This document shows positions 1 to 54,500 of a stretch of 64,000 bases of DNA, one piece after another. The DNA comes from Antedon mediterranea. Lineage: Eukaryota > Echinodermata > Crinoidea > Comatulida > Antedonidae. Where the stretch lies: assembly GCF_964355755.1 (NCBI RefSeq), contig NC_092670.1:1573001-1637000 (forward strand), in the 5' to 3' direction. Below the pieces are notes generated by a model that saw nothing but the letters and a program-made list of their open reading frames with translations, searched no databases and had not been told where the DNA came from. Both the position numbers and the translations under genes were made by a program. The stretch's first letter is position 1; every line of letters starts with the position of its first letter.

Positions 1-42151
<42,151 letters not shown>

Positions 42152-43540
42152 GAAGTTCACTTCTGCATCTCTGACGACACAGCTCAATGTAGTCACATTA
42201 TATACTCGTACGTCACTGCATGTATCCTGCGTCATATTCTGAATACAATTTTATTTTTTTACTGACACTTTTTTATTGACAATAAGGTAGTAACACTATA
42301 TTGCAATTTTAGTGTAGATATAGTGAAGAAAACATGACGTAATCTACTGCAGAAATAAGATTATGCAGATGCACTATATAAAAAGGCTGTATTGATATTA
42401 TTACAGAATGTCAGTTGCTTGTATTGCTATTGACATAGCCTTTACATATTCTATTTCTATTATAATTGAAGGCACTATTTTTAATAGTTCCCTGTTTGGA
42501 GTAAAAATAATAGTGACTTGCATTATATATAATATATGTGGTTTGGGGAATGTAAACAACAAGCTTAGATATAGTCAACAATTATTAGCCCAAATATGTA
42601 TTTATTTAAATGTATACAAATCATATGTTAACTTGTATATACAGTGCATTTGATTTATTTAGAAGTTTTGTAACTAAGTATTTTAAACATCTATCACATT
42701 TAAATGTACATGGTATGTAATTACATATGAATGAGTTGAAAATGACATATTTATGAGTCATATGTTCATGTAGGCCTGCATTAGGTTTATTTGCATGCAT
42801 AATAGTTGGATTTACATATCTATGAGTTTAATTTGCATGCATAAATTGTATGCATATATATGCACGTTTTTAAATATGATGAGTTTAGTCATATTTACAT
42901 AATTATGAATGATGTAAAAAGATTTTATTTGTTTCATGTACATATTTATATTTATGATTTTTGTTTTCATAATATTTAAAATTTAACTCAAATATGTATT
43001 ACTCTAACTATTAACTACTAGGTTTAATCAAAATTTGCTGTCTAATTTCTAATATGTCATTATTCTGCATTATGAAGAAGAGTAAGTACTGTACTACTTT
43101 TACTGCAGTAAGCGAGAAGAGCTTACCTGCACTGTGTCCTTACATAATTTCTAATATAATTTTAAATTTGCATAAGTTATTACTGAAGACATGTATTATA
43201 CTAATGTTTGTGTGTCAAACGTTTTTTTTTCCGTATCAATCGCATGTTTGCACGCAAATCAAAATAGTGCTCGAAAAAAAGTACTGACTTTTGAATCTTT
43301 TTGAGGTAATATTATGTGCATCTGCGCATGACAAAGTTTCATACAGTAAACAACAACAAACAAACAAAGTCAAAACTGGCCAAAATATCGACTATTTACT
43401 TTTTAAAATTTATTGAGGTAACATGCATTTAGTAAAAGATAAAAAGCAAAACTTTGCTATGCCATATTCCGTAAAAATGTCGCTATAGACTTACTATAGT
43501 ACCCACATTTTAGATTCGATAATATTCCAATATGGAACTA
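42152..43540. other. Gene A 3' flank, AT-rich
   Basis: Presumed 3' UTR and intergenic sequence. I found no AATAAA in the first 350 bases after the stop. Around 42670-42960 a loose repeat of TTACATAT.TATGAGT and TGCATGCATAA motifs occurs. No coding feature recognised. Confidence 0.5.
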
Positions 43541-43544
43541 TAAG

Positions 43545-46500
43545 ATAATGATAACACAGTATATGCGCATATGGCAATATTATTGCATAATAATTTAATT
43601 TTTAAAAGTCGATATTTTGGCTATTTTTGAAAAATCCAGGGAAATTTTCGAAAAATGGCCAAATTTTGGCCTTTTTTATTTTTCAACATAACTGGTTACT
43701 ATAGCATACTTGACATGCGCAGAACCCATTATTCGACTCTGCGCATGTTTATTATGCTATAGTAACCATTTATATCCGAAAAATAATTTTTGACATTTTT
43801 TCATATAACTGGCTACTATAGCATAATTGACATGCGCAGAACCCATTATTCGACTCTGCGCATGTTTATTATACTATAGTAACCATTTATGTCCAAAATT
43901 AATTTTCGACCATTTTATTTGTTGACATAACTGGTTACCATAGCATACTTGACATGCGCAGAACCCATTATTCGACTATGCGCATTTTTATTATGATATA
44001 GTAACCATTTATGTCCAAAAATAATTTTCGACCATTTTATTTTTTAACATAACTGGTTACTATAGCATAATTGACATACGCAGAACCCAATATTCGACTC
44101 TGCGCATGTTTATTATGCGATAGTAACCATTTATGTCTAAAAATAAAAGGGTCGAAAATTGGCCATTTTGCGAAAGTTTCCCTATACAGGGATTTTTTTC
44201 AAAAATTTCCAAATATTTTTACATAACTGGTTACTATAGCATAATTGACATGCGCAGAACCCATTATTCGACTCTGCGCATGTTTATTATGCGATAGTAA
44301 CCATTTATGTCTAAAAATAAAAGGGTAAAAAATTGGTCATTTTTCGAAAGTTTCTCTGTACTATAGTACAGGGATTTTTTTCCAAAAATGTCCAAATTTC
44401 GACCTTTTATTTTTCTGATAGCATACTTGATATGCGCAGAACCCATTATTCGACTCTGCGCATGGTTATTATGCTATAGTAACCATTTATGTCCAAAATT
44501 AATTTTCAGCCATTTTATTTTTTGACATAACTGGTTACTATAGCATAATTGACATGCGCAGAACCCATTATTCTACTCTGCGCATGTTTATTATGCGATA
44601 GTAACCATTTATGTCCAAACATAATTTTCTACCATTTTATTTTTTTACATAACTGATTACTATAGCATAATAGACATGCGCAGAACCCATTATTCGACTC
44701 TGCGCATGTTTATTATGCTATAGTAACCATTTATGTCCAACATTAATTTTCGGCCATTTTATTTTTTGACATAACTGGTTACTATATCATAATTGACATG
44801 CGCAGAACCCATTATTCGACTCTGCGCATGTTTATTATGCTATAGTAACCATTTATGTCCAAAATTAATTTTCGACCATTTCATTTTTTGACATAACTGG
44901 TTACTATAGCATAATTGACATGCGCAGAACCCATTATTCTACTCTGCGCATGTTTATTATGCTATAGTACCCATTTATGTCCAAAAATAATTTTCGACCA
45001 TTTTATTTTTTGACATAACTGGTTACTATAGCACACTTGACATGCGTAGAACCCATTATTCGACTCTGCGCACGTTTATTATGCTATAGTAACCATTTAT
45101 GTCCAACATTAATTTTCGACAATTTTATTTTTTGACATAACTGGTTACTATAGCATAATTGACATGTGCAGAACCCATTATTCGACTCTGCGCATGTTTA
45201 TAATGCGATAGTAACCATTTATGTCTAAAAATAAAAGGGTAAAAATTGGTCATTTTTCGAAAGTTTTCCTGTACTATAGTACAGGGATTTTTTCCAAAAA
45301 TGTCAAAATTTCGACCTTTTATTTTTTAACATAACTGGTTACTATAGCATACTTGATATGCGCAGAACCCATTATTCGACTCTGCGCATGTTTAATATGC
45401 TATAGTAACCATTTATGTCCAACATTAATTTTCGGCCATTTTATTTTTTGACATAACTGGTTACTATAGCATAATTGACATGCGCAGAACCCATTGTTCG
45501 ACTCTGCGTATGTTTATTATGCTATAGTAACCATTTATGTCCAAAAATATTTTTCCACCATTTTATTTTTTGACATAACTGGTTACTATAGCATAACTGA
45601 CATGCGCAGAACCCATTATTCGACTCTGCGCATGTTTTATTATGCAATAGTAACCATTTATGTCTAAAAATAAAAGGGTCAAAAATTTGTCATTTTTCGA
45701 AAGTTTCCCTGTACTATAGTACATGGATTTTTTCCAAAAATGTCCAAATTTCGACCTTTTATTTTTCAAAATAACTGGTTACTATAGCATAATTGACATG
45801 CGCAGAACCCATTATTCGACTCTGCGCATGTTTATTATGCTATAGTAACCATTTATGTCCAAAATTAATTTTCGACCATTTTATTTTTTGACATAACTGG
45901 TTACTATAGCATACTTGACATGCGCATGTTTATTATGCTATAGTAACCATTTATATCCAAAAAATAATTTTCGACCTTTTTTCATATAACTGGCTACTAT
46001 AGCATAATTGACATGCGCAGAACCCATTATTCGACTCTGCACATGTTTATTATGCTATAGTAACCATTTATGTCCAAAAATAATTTTCGACCATTTTATT
46101 TTTTGACATAACTGGTTACTATAGCATAATTGACATGCGCAGAACCCATTATTCGACTTTGCGCATGTTTATTATGCGATAGTAACCATTTATGTCTAAA
46201 AATAAAAGGGTAAAAAATTGATCATTTTTCGAAAGTTTCCCTGTACAGGGATTTTTCCCAAAAATGTCCAAATTTCGACCTTTTATTTTTCAACATAACT
46301 GGTTACTATAGCATAATTGACATGCGCAGAACCAATTATTCGACTCTGCGCATGTTTATTATGCTATAGTAACCATTTATGTCTAAAAATAATTTTCGAC
46401 CATTTTATTTTTTGACATAAACTGGTTACTATAGCATACTTGACATGCGCAAAACCCATTATTCGACTATGCGCATTTTTTTATGATATAGTAACCATTT

Positions 46501-47400
46501 ATGTCCTAAACTAATTTTCGACCATTTTAATTTTTAACATAACTGATTACTATAGCATAATTGACATGCGCAGAACCCATTATTCGACTCTGCGCATGTT
46601 TATTATGCTAAAGTAACCATTTATGTCCAACATTAATTTTCGACCATTTATTTTTTGACATAACTGGTTACTATAGCATAATTGACATACGCAGAACCCA
46701 TTATTCGACTCTGCGCATGTTTATTATGCGATAGTAACCATTTATGTCTAAAAATAAAAGGGTTGAAAATTGGCCATTTTTCGAAAGTTTCCCTGTACTA
46801 TATATAGTACAGGGATTTTTTCAAAAAATTTCCAAATTTCGACATTTTATTTTTCAACATAACTGGTTACTATAGTATACTTGACATGCGCATGTTTATT
46901 ATGCTATAGTAACCATTTATATCCAAAAAATAATTTTCGACCTTTTTTCATATAACTGGCTACTATAGCATAATTGACATGCGCAGAACCCATTATTCGA
47001 CTCTGCACATGTTTATTATGCTATAGTAACCATTTATGTCCAAAACTAATTTTCGACCATTTTATTTTTTGACATAACTGGTTACTATAGCATAATTGAC
47101 ATGCGCAGAACCCATTATTCGACTCTGCGCATATTTATTATGCGATAGTTATCCAAAAATAAAAGTGTCGAAAATTGCCAAATTTCGACCTTTCTATTTT
47201 TCGACATAAATGGTTACTATGACTATAAGATGATGATAACGCAGTATATGCCTATATATGGCAATATTATTGCATAATAATTTAATTTTTAAAAGTCGAT
47301 ATATTGGCTATTTTTCAAAAAATCCCTGTACTATAGTACAGGGAAATTTTCGAAAAATATGCAAATTTCGACCCTTTTATTTTTCGACATAATATGATAA
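43545..47400. repeat. Satellite array of hairpin-forming 121-bp units
   Basis: About 26 copies. The base unit is 121 bp; longer units of about 175-195 bp add an AAAAGGGT...GGGATTTTT segment. Each unit contains an inverted repeat: GGTTACTATAGCATAA pairs with TTATGCTATAGTAACC, and inside it CATGCGCAGA pairs with TCTGCGCATG, around a short loop (ACCCATTATTCGAC). The longer units carry a second palindrome, CCTGTACTATAGTACAGG. Two units (about 45925 and 46890) have lost the loop half. The array fills the space between the convergent 3' ends of genes A and B. Confidence 0.93.
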
Positions 47401-47984
47401 CGCAATAGTATTCTAGACACCCATAATATTTACCTTCAGTAATCAAATTCTATATTAATCAATCAATAATTACATTTTATTGATCTTAACAAAATAATCT
47501 TCAATCCACACAAGTAAAAAAGTTATAAAACAAAAATAATTAATTTTTAAATTTTATTGATTAAACTTCATTACAAATATATATAAATATACTGTAGTAA
47601 AAATAATATGATACACATATTTTCGAACCTCATTTTAGACCTAATTAAAACACAGCTTTCAAAAGAGGTTTGTCGTTTATAAAAATATAGTCACCAACAA
47701 AATTGTATTCAAATTATAATGGAAATGATAAAGAAAGCTGTTAAATTCAGTTTGTTTGTGTCAATTACATTTACATGGTTCTGCTTTTGATATTGTTTAA
47801 AGAAAACTTTGTCTATAATTACAATTTTAAAAATACCAAACTACAGTACTAGTAGTACGTTCAAAATATTGAAATTAATCACTCCACACAAGATTCGATC
47901 GTTCGAGGACCGAACCACTATTCATGCCAACCCACCCTAGCCTCACCCCAACCCACCCTCTACTCATTCAGTTCAGGATATTAC
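47401..47984. other. Gene B 3' flank
   Basis: AT-rich sequence downstream of the gene B stop codon, presumed 3' UTR and intergenic. A C-rich stretch (CCCACCCTAGCCTCACCCCA) lies at about 47932. No coding feature seen. Confidence 0.5.
47553..47558 (-). terminator. Candidate polyadenylation signal for gene B
   Basis: AATAAA on the minus strand, about 430 bases after the stop; a second lies at 47476-47481. Position is suitable, but the sequence is common in such AT-rich DNA. Confidence 0.3.
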
Positions 47985-48578
47985 TCAGGATAATTCCCAA
48001 GCTGGTTTGCATAGATTTTCAGTTTTAGAATCACGTAAACCGGACCTCGAATTATCTTTACTGACATCTAGCCCATACAGTGTATTATTGTTCTCCAGTT
48101 CTTCACTCTTTGGCCTTATCGTTTCAACTTTCACCATTCTAAGTGATTGTGTTGGATCACTACAACGACGAGAACGTTCTTTCTCAGACGACTTATCAAA
48201 ATGTAAATTAAACGTTCTAGATTTTAATGGCGCAGTAAGTGTATGTTCTTTTTCTATTTTATTACCCTTTTTAAAACGTTTTCTCCCTTTTGACATATTT
48301 TTCCTGCAAAGAAGTTCCTTACAAACACATTCTTCTTCTAACTCAAACAACTTAAGGCTTTCTAACTTTTCAAGAATATCATCTACCATTGGAGATAACC
48401 GATCAAAAAGGTTCCTTAATTGGTCATGACTTAATTTATCCTCTGGAATAAACAAGGACACGCCAGAACCAGTAGTTGAAGCCTGAGAGGCACCACTCTG
48501 ACTGAAGGTACCGTCTGAAGACAGTGAGCGTGTTGAAATTGAATCAACACCAACAAACTTGACACGATGACGATACTC
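47985..48578 (-). CDS. Gene B: cytoplasmic C-terminal tail with coiled coil
   Basis: Terminal exon, phase 0, 197 codons and stop. After E-Y-R-H-R-V-K-F-V-G-V comes a Ser/Gly-rich stretch, then a leucine-heptad segment (LRNLFDRLSPMVDDILEKLE and on), then a basic KGRKRFKKGNK patch and a Ser/Arg-rich end. In polycystin-1 the tail coiled coil binds polycystin-2; the equivalent here is inferred from position and heptads. Confidence 0.9.
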   Translation of the reverse strand, partial: EYRHRVKFVGVDSISTRSLSSDGTFSQSGASQASTTGSGVSLFIPEDKLSHDQLRNLFDRLSPMVDDILEKLESLKLFELEEECVCKELLCRKNMSKGRKRFKKGNKIEKEHTLTAPLKSRTFNLHFDKSSEKERSRRCSDPTQSLRMVKVETIRPKSEELENNNTLYGLDVSKDNSRSGLRDSKTENLCKPAWELS

Positions 48579-51500
48579 CTGATAAAACAAAAGAACATTA
48601 CAATCACCTGTAGTCACCAGTCTCATCTCGGTACATATCCTGCCCTGATTTCTAGAGCACACTTCACCACCAAAGGTGCTTAAGGCGCTTTTGAATTTAT
48701 AAAGTTGGCAATGACCTCAGATCAAATGCAAACTAAAATTGCGAATTTAAAATGGAAAGAATTATGACAATTATGTATAAAAAACCTGGGCAAAAAGATG
48801 AGTTTTTAATCATTTTTAAATGAATCCAAGTTAGTACATTGGTGAATTGAGATGAATTTTCCATATAAAGATATTGTGGTACCACGTCAGATAAAGTTTA
48901 AATGCACTTGACCTTTGACAAACTCTGAACATATTATAAAACTGAATGTAAAGAGTTGCTAAACATACCTTTTGTTTGATGATTCCCAGTCGTTTTTTAA
49001 ATCTTTCAATCATAAATTCAATCATAGATTCATTTTGAAAGTTTACTTTCTTCATTTTCCCCCTCCTAGATGATCGGTATACATTGATGATGACTGCCGC
49101 AAAAAGACATGTTGTTAAAATTAAACAAAAATAGAAAAATGCTGACATGAACAATGGTCCCCAGATGGGATAAGAATCAAGGAGGGAATTCAGATTCGAT
49201 GCACCGGCTATAAAAGAATATAAGTACAAAATAGAGGAACTGACGGATTGGAAGTCAGGCAATGTTGTTCCAAAAAGCTGTAATGAAAAATAAAAATGTA
49301 TAAAAATTTATACAGTACATATTAATTTTATTTACTGATGATCGTCAGATTACATGTTGGCTACCATAAAACATGGCTAGCCTAAATGTAGTTGTAATCT
49401 TTATTAGGTTTTGTCATCAAAAGATTTTATTGTCAAGTCATCAAGTAATATTATTTAAGATTTTTAGGAATGCAACACAGTGGTTCATAAATGTCAATTA
49501 TCTGTTACTTAGGTTTTTAATAAATATTTATTTCATAGACAGTTTAGGTTTGATAAATAATTCTTCTACCTGATATTAAATATACAGTATTAAACGATGT
49601 ATGGCTGAACTATGGAAGTTTAAAAGGGACTTTCCGAGGCACAGTGGAGCAGAAATTAATAGACTTAGCTTTAAATTAAATTAAGAATTTATATGTAATT
49701 ATATATATTAAGGAGAAACTTTTTCCAAAACATCTTTTAACCTAACTTACAAACAATATTCAAAAAGAAAAAAACTTCATATAAAAGCTAGAGTACCTGG
49801 TTTCCAAGGAAACTGAAAAATAAAATAACAAGGAGAAAGATAACAGCTGCAGCTAGCAACAGCCAAAAACACCTGGCAAGCACAGACAGAAAGAACACAA
49901 GCCACTGGCTAAACGTAAAAACTTGCAACACCTGTGAAGAACAAAATATAAAGAAATCTTAATTGGGGTAGTAGGTTAATTTAATGAAAAGATGACAGCT
50001 GCCAGAAACACCAGGCAACTATTAACGTCCTGCTAATAATCGCAGCAACTAATAATGTAATGTAATAATGAATTTATTTTCCATATAATTTTCCAAATAA
50101 TACATATATCAACTATAAATATCAACTGCTAAACTAAACTCAACACAACAATCCCAATTACAAATGTCAACCCACTGCGAATCGTAAGGAACAATTGGCA
50201 ATCCATGCTAATAATGCAAATATAGATACACAGAAAAGTGTTTACTCCATGATCAAACATAAAACTTATTTTTCTTAATCTTAATCTTACTTACTTTTAA
50301 AGTTCCAACAAAAAGCAACATTCCATAACAATTCAAAAGCACATCTGAATAAAAAGCGGCACGGTAAAAATTAGCAAATGCAGTTGGATCATCAAAATCT
50401 ACATCAAGCACATGGCCCGAGTACACGGCCTGCACCACTAGAAAGCAGATGGTGGTAATACCAAGAAAAACCATAGCAACACTCAGCACACTCCAGCCTG
50501 AGGTGAAAAACTGCCTGATCCCACAATGCAACAGGTCAGTAGCTTGTATATAAATGAAGTAGGTGAGCAATAGAGTAAACAATATCTGAAGATAAGATAA
50601 ATATTATTAAAGTCACTGTGTTATTAAATTTACTGCAGTAAGCAGCAAACTACTGAAGCACACTTGGATTGAAAGATTCTTCTTTATGATAACAGTTTTA
50701 AATTACACTGAGTACTCCTGTTCTCTGTTCAGCCATTTCTTAATTACCGAGAATATAACACAATTTCCAGATCATTACTAACAAATAATTACATGCTTGC
50801 AAGTTAGAAGCAATGTGAGTAATAGTCAAAATATTGAAAACAACACTTAAAAACCAAGCTACTGTCATAATAATATAACATCTAACCTCAATGACTAGAA
50901 GAGCAGTTTCTTGTGAATAACGATCTAATTTGGCTGACAATATTATTGGAGATGGTACAGCACCACCTAAAAATCAAAATTACTGGTTAGTTTGTGCACT
51001 AAAACTCAAATTGTCAATGCTACTATTAATCTAAAACCAACTACAAAGTTTCCTTTTTAACTTACTTGACAATGGAAGCTCAATTAACAGAACCAACACT
51101 GAATAAACATTAATGTTGACATTATAAAAGGTAGCTTCTACAAATACTGCTCTAGTTCTGAAACAGAAATCAAATGATATCAAAATTATTGTAAGACTAT
51201 TCAGAAACCTTTAAATACTGCAGTAACTGCAGTAGAATGGAATTGTAACAACTACAGTACTAATCTACTTCAGAAAAGAACATTTGTTAAATGTCTTACT
51301 GTTGATCCAGCCATTTTTCCTGTTTAAGTTTTTGCAAAATGTCAATAGTGCCATCATATGTCATTGCTAAATCTTGAACAAATCCTCCACCAGAATACCG
51401 TCCGATCTGACCAATCACAGACATCCTAAGAAAGTATAGAAACAGCTATCATGTGATAGTATTCTTTATTCACATTTTTTTTTATTTCTCTATTATTCTA

Positions 51501-54500
51501 CACTAATATAAAGATTAAACAAACTGAAGAAGTGTACTTAAATTCACTGGTGATTCATTTATCATATACAGTACACACTTTTAATCACTATAAAGAAATA
51601 AATAGCTTACCCATTTAACTCTTCACTCGTCTTGTAGGTCCAATTTAAATTTTGTGATACAAAAACACCCCTATCTTCAGAATAGGATGTTCCACTACCA
51701 TAGCACACTTCATCAAAATATTCTTTGTATTTGTTGGACTCTTCCACTTTACATTTTTCTAAGGTGTAAATAGTTAATAAATGAGTTGGCACAAACACTG
51801 ACATTACTGCAATTATTTCTAAGAACAGCACCGGTATTAGCTTACCTTGATCACTTCGTATTTGTCGTAACCGGGCAACACCTAAAAGGTTGCCATAGTA
51901 ATCAATATCCTCAAAGTCAGAAGAATGACAATTTCTGGCAAAAACTTTCTCTACCCAAATCCAGAAATCTTCAAACCTAAAACAAATTCATATATTTAAT
52001 TCCTGTTTTTACATTTTTGGAAACTTCATGCCTGTTAATAAAAGAGGTTACTTTTTGTACATTAAAGATGTATTGTCCCCCAAAATCATGAAAAATAAAG
52101 ATTTTTAAAATCGGACTTTGAATAGGCCATTTTGCAGTTTTAATGAAGTTGTTCACTTCCATAAGAAAAAAAACGGGGGAAAAAATTATTTCACCTATAA
52201 AAAGACAAAATAAACAGTTAAATTACCCAAAAACTCATTGTCTTCCAGACAATTTGACCATTTTTTGCTTTAAATTACATTTTTCTCAGGTAAATAAATT
52301 TTTTTCAGACCCAATTTTTTGTGAGAGTGAATAACTATTATGTGACATTAAAATAACATATTCAACAACAAAAATTTTAAAAATATTTTTTTAGGGGGAC
52401 AATATATCTTTAAAGTCGCTTTAAGCTTTACTTACGTTTGTATGTTGTTCAAAATCTTGTCATCATCTCCAAACATTAATGTATACATCTTTCATTACCC
52501 AGATGCCATGTCCCCATATATGGACATGATGATGATTATCACTACCATATTTGGGCACATCACACTTTTTTTGTCAAACTAGTTTGATAGTGTAGACAGA
52601 GCTTTAAAGTTAAACAAAAGATGTAAGCGGTACTTACATTTGTATGCTGTTAAAAGTTTTGTCATCGTCTCCAAACATTGCATTAACGTATACATCTTTC
52701 ATTACAGAGACTGTATCTATCCCTGATTGATTTTGACGAAGATAACAGATTACCATCACTATCGTAAAGAGCATAATGAACACCCAAAGATGACGTAGCA
52801 TGGCGTTCATCGTAACAAGTTTACGGCCTTCTTCTTTAGCTCGAATAAGCCCAAATCCTTGTGGAGGTCTTACGATGCGAGCACAGTTTAAAAGTTCTTG
52901 ATGTTCATAGATGGGATTGTCGATTACGTTATCATTGTTGCTATAACAACTGTCAATGGACTCATAAGCTGATGCTGAATATAATGCAAAAAGTAGTACC
53001 TGTGAAAAAAATGAAACATTAAAAACATAAAAAACAAACTTCGAGAAAGAAATTAATTCAATTCAAATGAGTTAAGAAACATAAGAATGGTTACTTGTAT
53101 CTGCACCTGTGTTGACAGAACATAGCCAGGAAATGTGTATATTATTTGTATTATTTAATTATTATATATCTATAATAAGCTATGCTGCCTTGTTGAGATT
53201 CTAAACTCAAAACTAAATTAGAATTCCAATAAATAAATATTTAAAAACTAAATGAATATTGGGATTATTTTTATAAAATAACAAGAATGGCCACATGTTG
53301 TAGTGTCAAAGGTCATAGGGTGAAGCAATGATGAAGTGTATGGGGCAAACTTTACCTTTAATGGTTCTAATAAGAGCATAGATATTGTAAGCGAGAGGAA
53401 CGATGTTATTATCCATTTTCCTGCAACTTCCTCTCCAAACTGGCTTCCATATAAAAGGACCACTATGCCACATAGAATCACTATTGTGAAACACAAGCTG
53501 TAATTGATGTAAACAAACCATGAGGGCAGCAGATACTTCTTTGTACATGTAGATGATTTCGTCACCTTTCTTCCTGAAATAACAAATAGAAATAAAAAAG
53601 GATAGTTGACTAGTCATTTTGAAATTGAATTAAAGAAAAACACAGTATTTAAACAAGTAATAACAAAATAATGGTATTGATAGCTTTGATAGCATTTTCC
53701 CAATAATAAGATGGGTTACAATGGACATTCACATAATAACCTTCGTCAGAAACTATTTCATAGTGGTACCTGATGGAAAGGCATCTTTAGCTTTGTCATG
53801 ACTTGTTGTAATATCTGGCAAAGTACAGCTAGAATCAGTATGTCCTATGCCTTCATCTGATGAAATAATTCTTGTTTTGCTACCAAAAAACAAACAATTT
53901 ATACTAAAAATAAATATGAAATTGCATCCTAGAGGGCATTCTCACTCAAAGCATATTGATCGAAAACATTGAGAAACTCAACAGTTCTTTTCAGAACTAA
54001 TATACGTGGTGTACCACAAACTTTATATCAACATCCTAGAGGGCGATATTCAATACAACTTACCTTTCTTTCACTAAAGATGCTGCTGCTCTGGGCGTAA
54101 AAGTAGCATCTGTTTTTGGAGCTAACAGGTCTGTATCACTTTGCTTTAAAGGTGTGCTATTTTTTTTATGTTGTGAATATTCTTTAGCTGACTGAGTAGT
54201 TTCTTTGGAAACCCCCTCTTCCTCAAGTAGACTTTGCCAAAATTCATCATCAGAATTTGTCAGATCATCTAAACTTTGCGTCCGCAACATGTTTGATGAT
54301 TTTCTTCATAAAAAAAAAGATTTCATGTGTGAAGTCATTAAGCAAAAAACAAAATTGATGAAAAAACAGAATTAATTGGTTATTGGTATATTTATTTTAC
54401 AACTGAAACCAGTGAACCAAATGAAAAGTAAAATACATACTTCAAGTACAATAATATAAATACATGAATTAATTGGTGTTGTCATGGTTATATACACTTA

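Noticed and set aside
43545-47400. Bacterial-style terminators or a replication origin in the hairpin array
   Set aside because: The stems are repeated satellite units in an animal genome, without T-runs following each stem in a transcriptional context.
48007-48429. 140-codon plus-strand frame opposite the gene B tail
   Set aside because: Antisense shadow of the terminal exon of gene B, which joins in phase with the rest of the polycystin.
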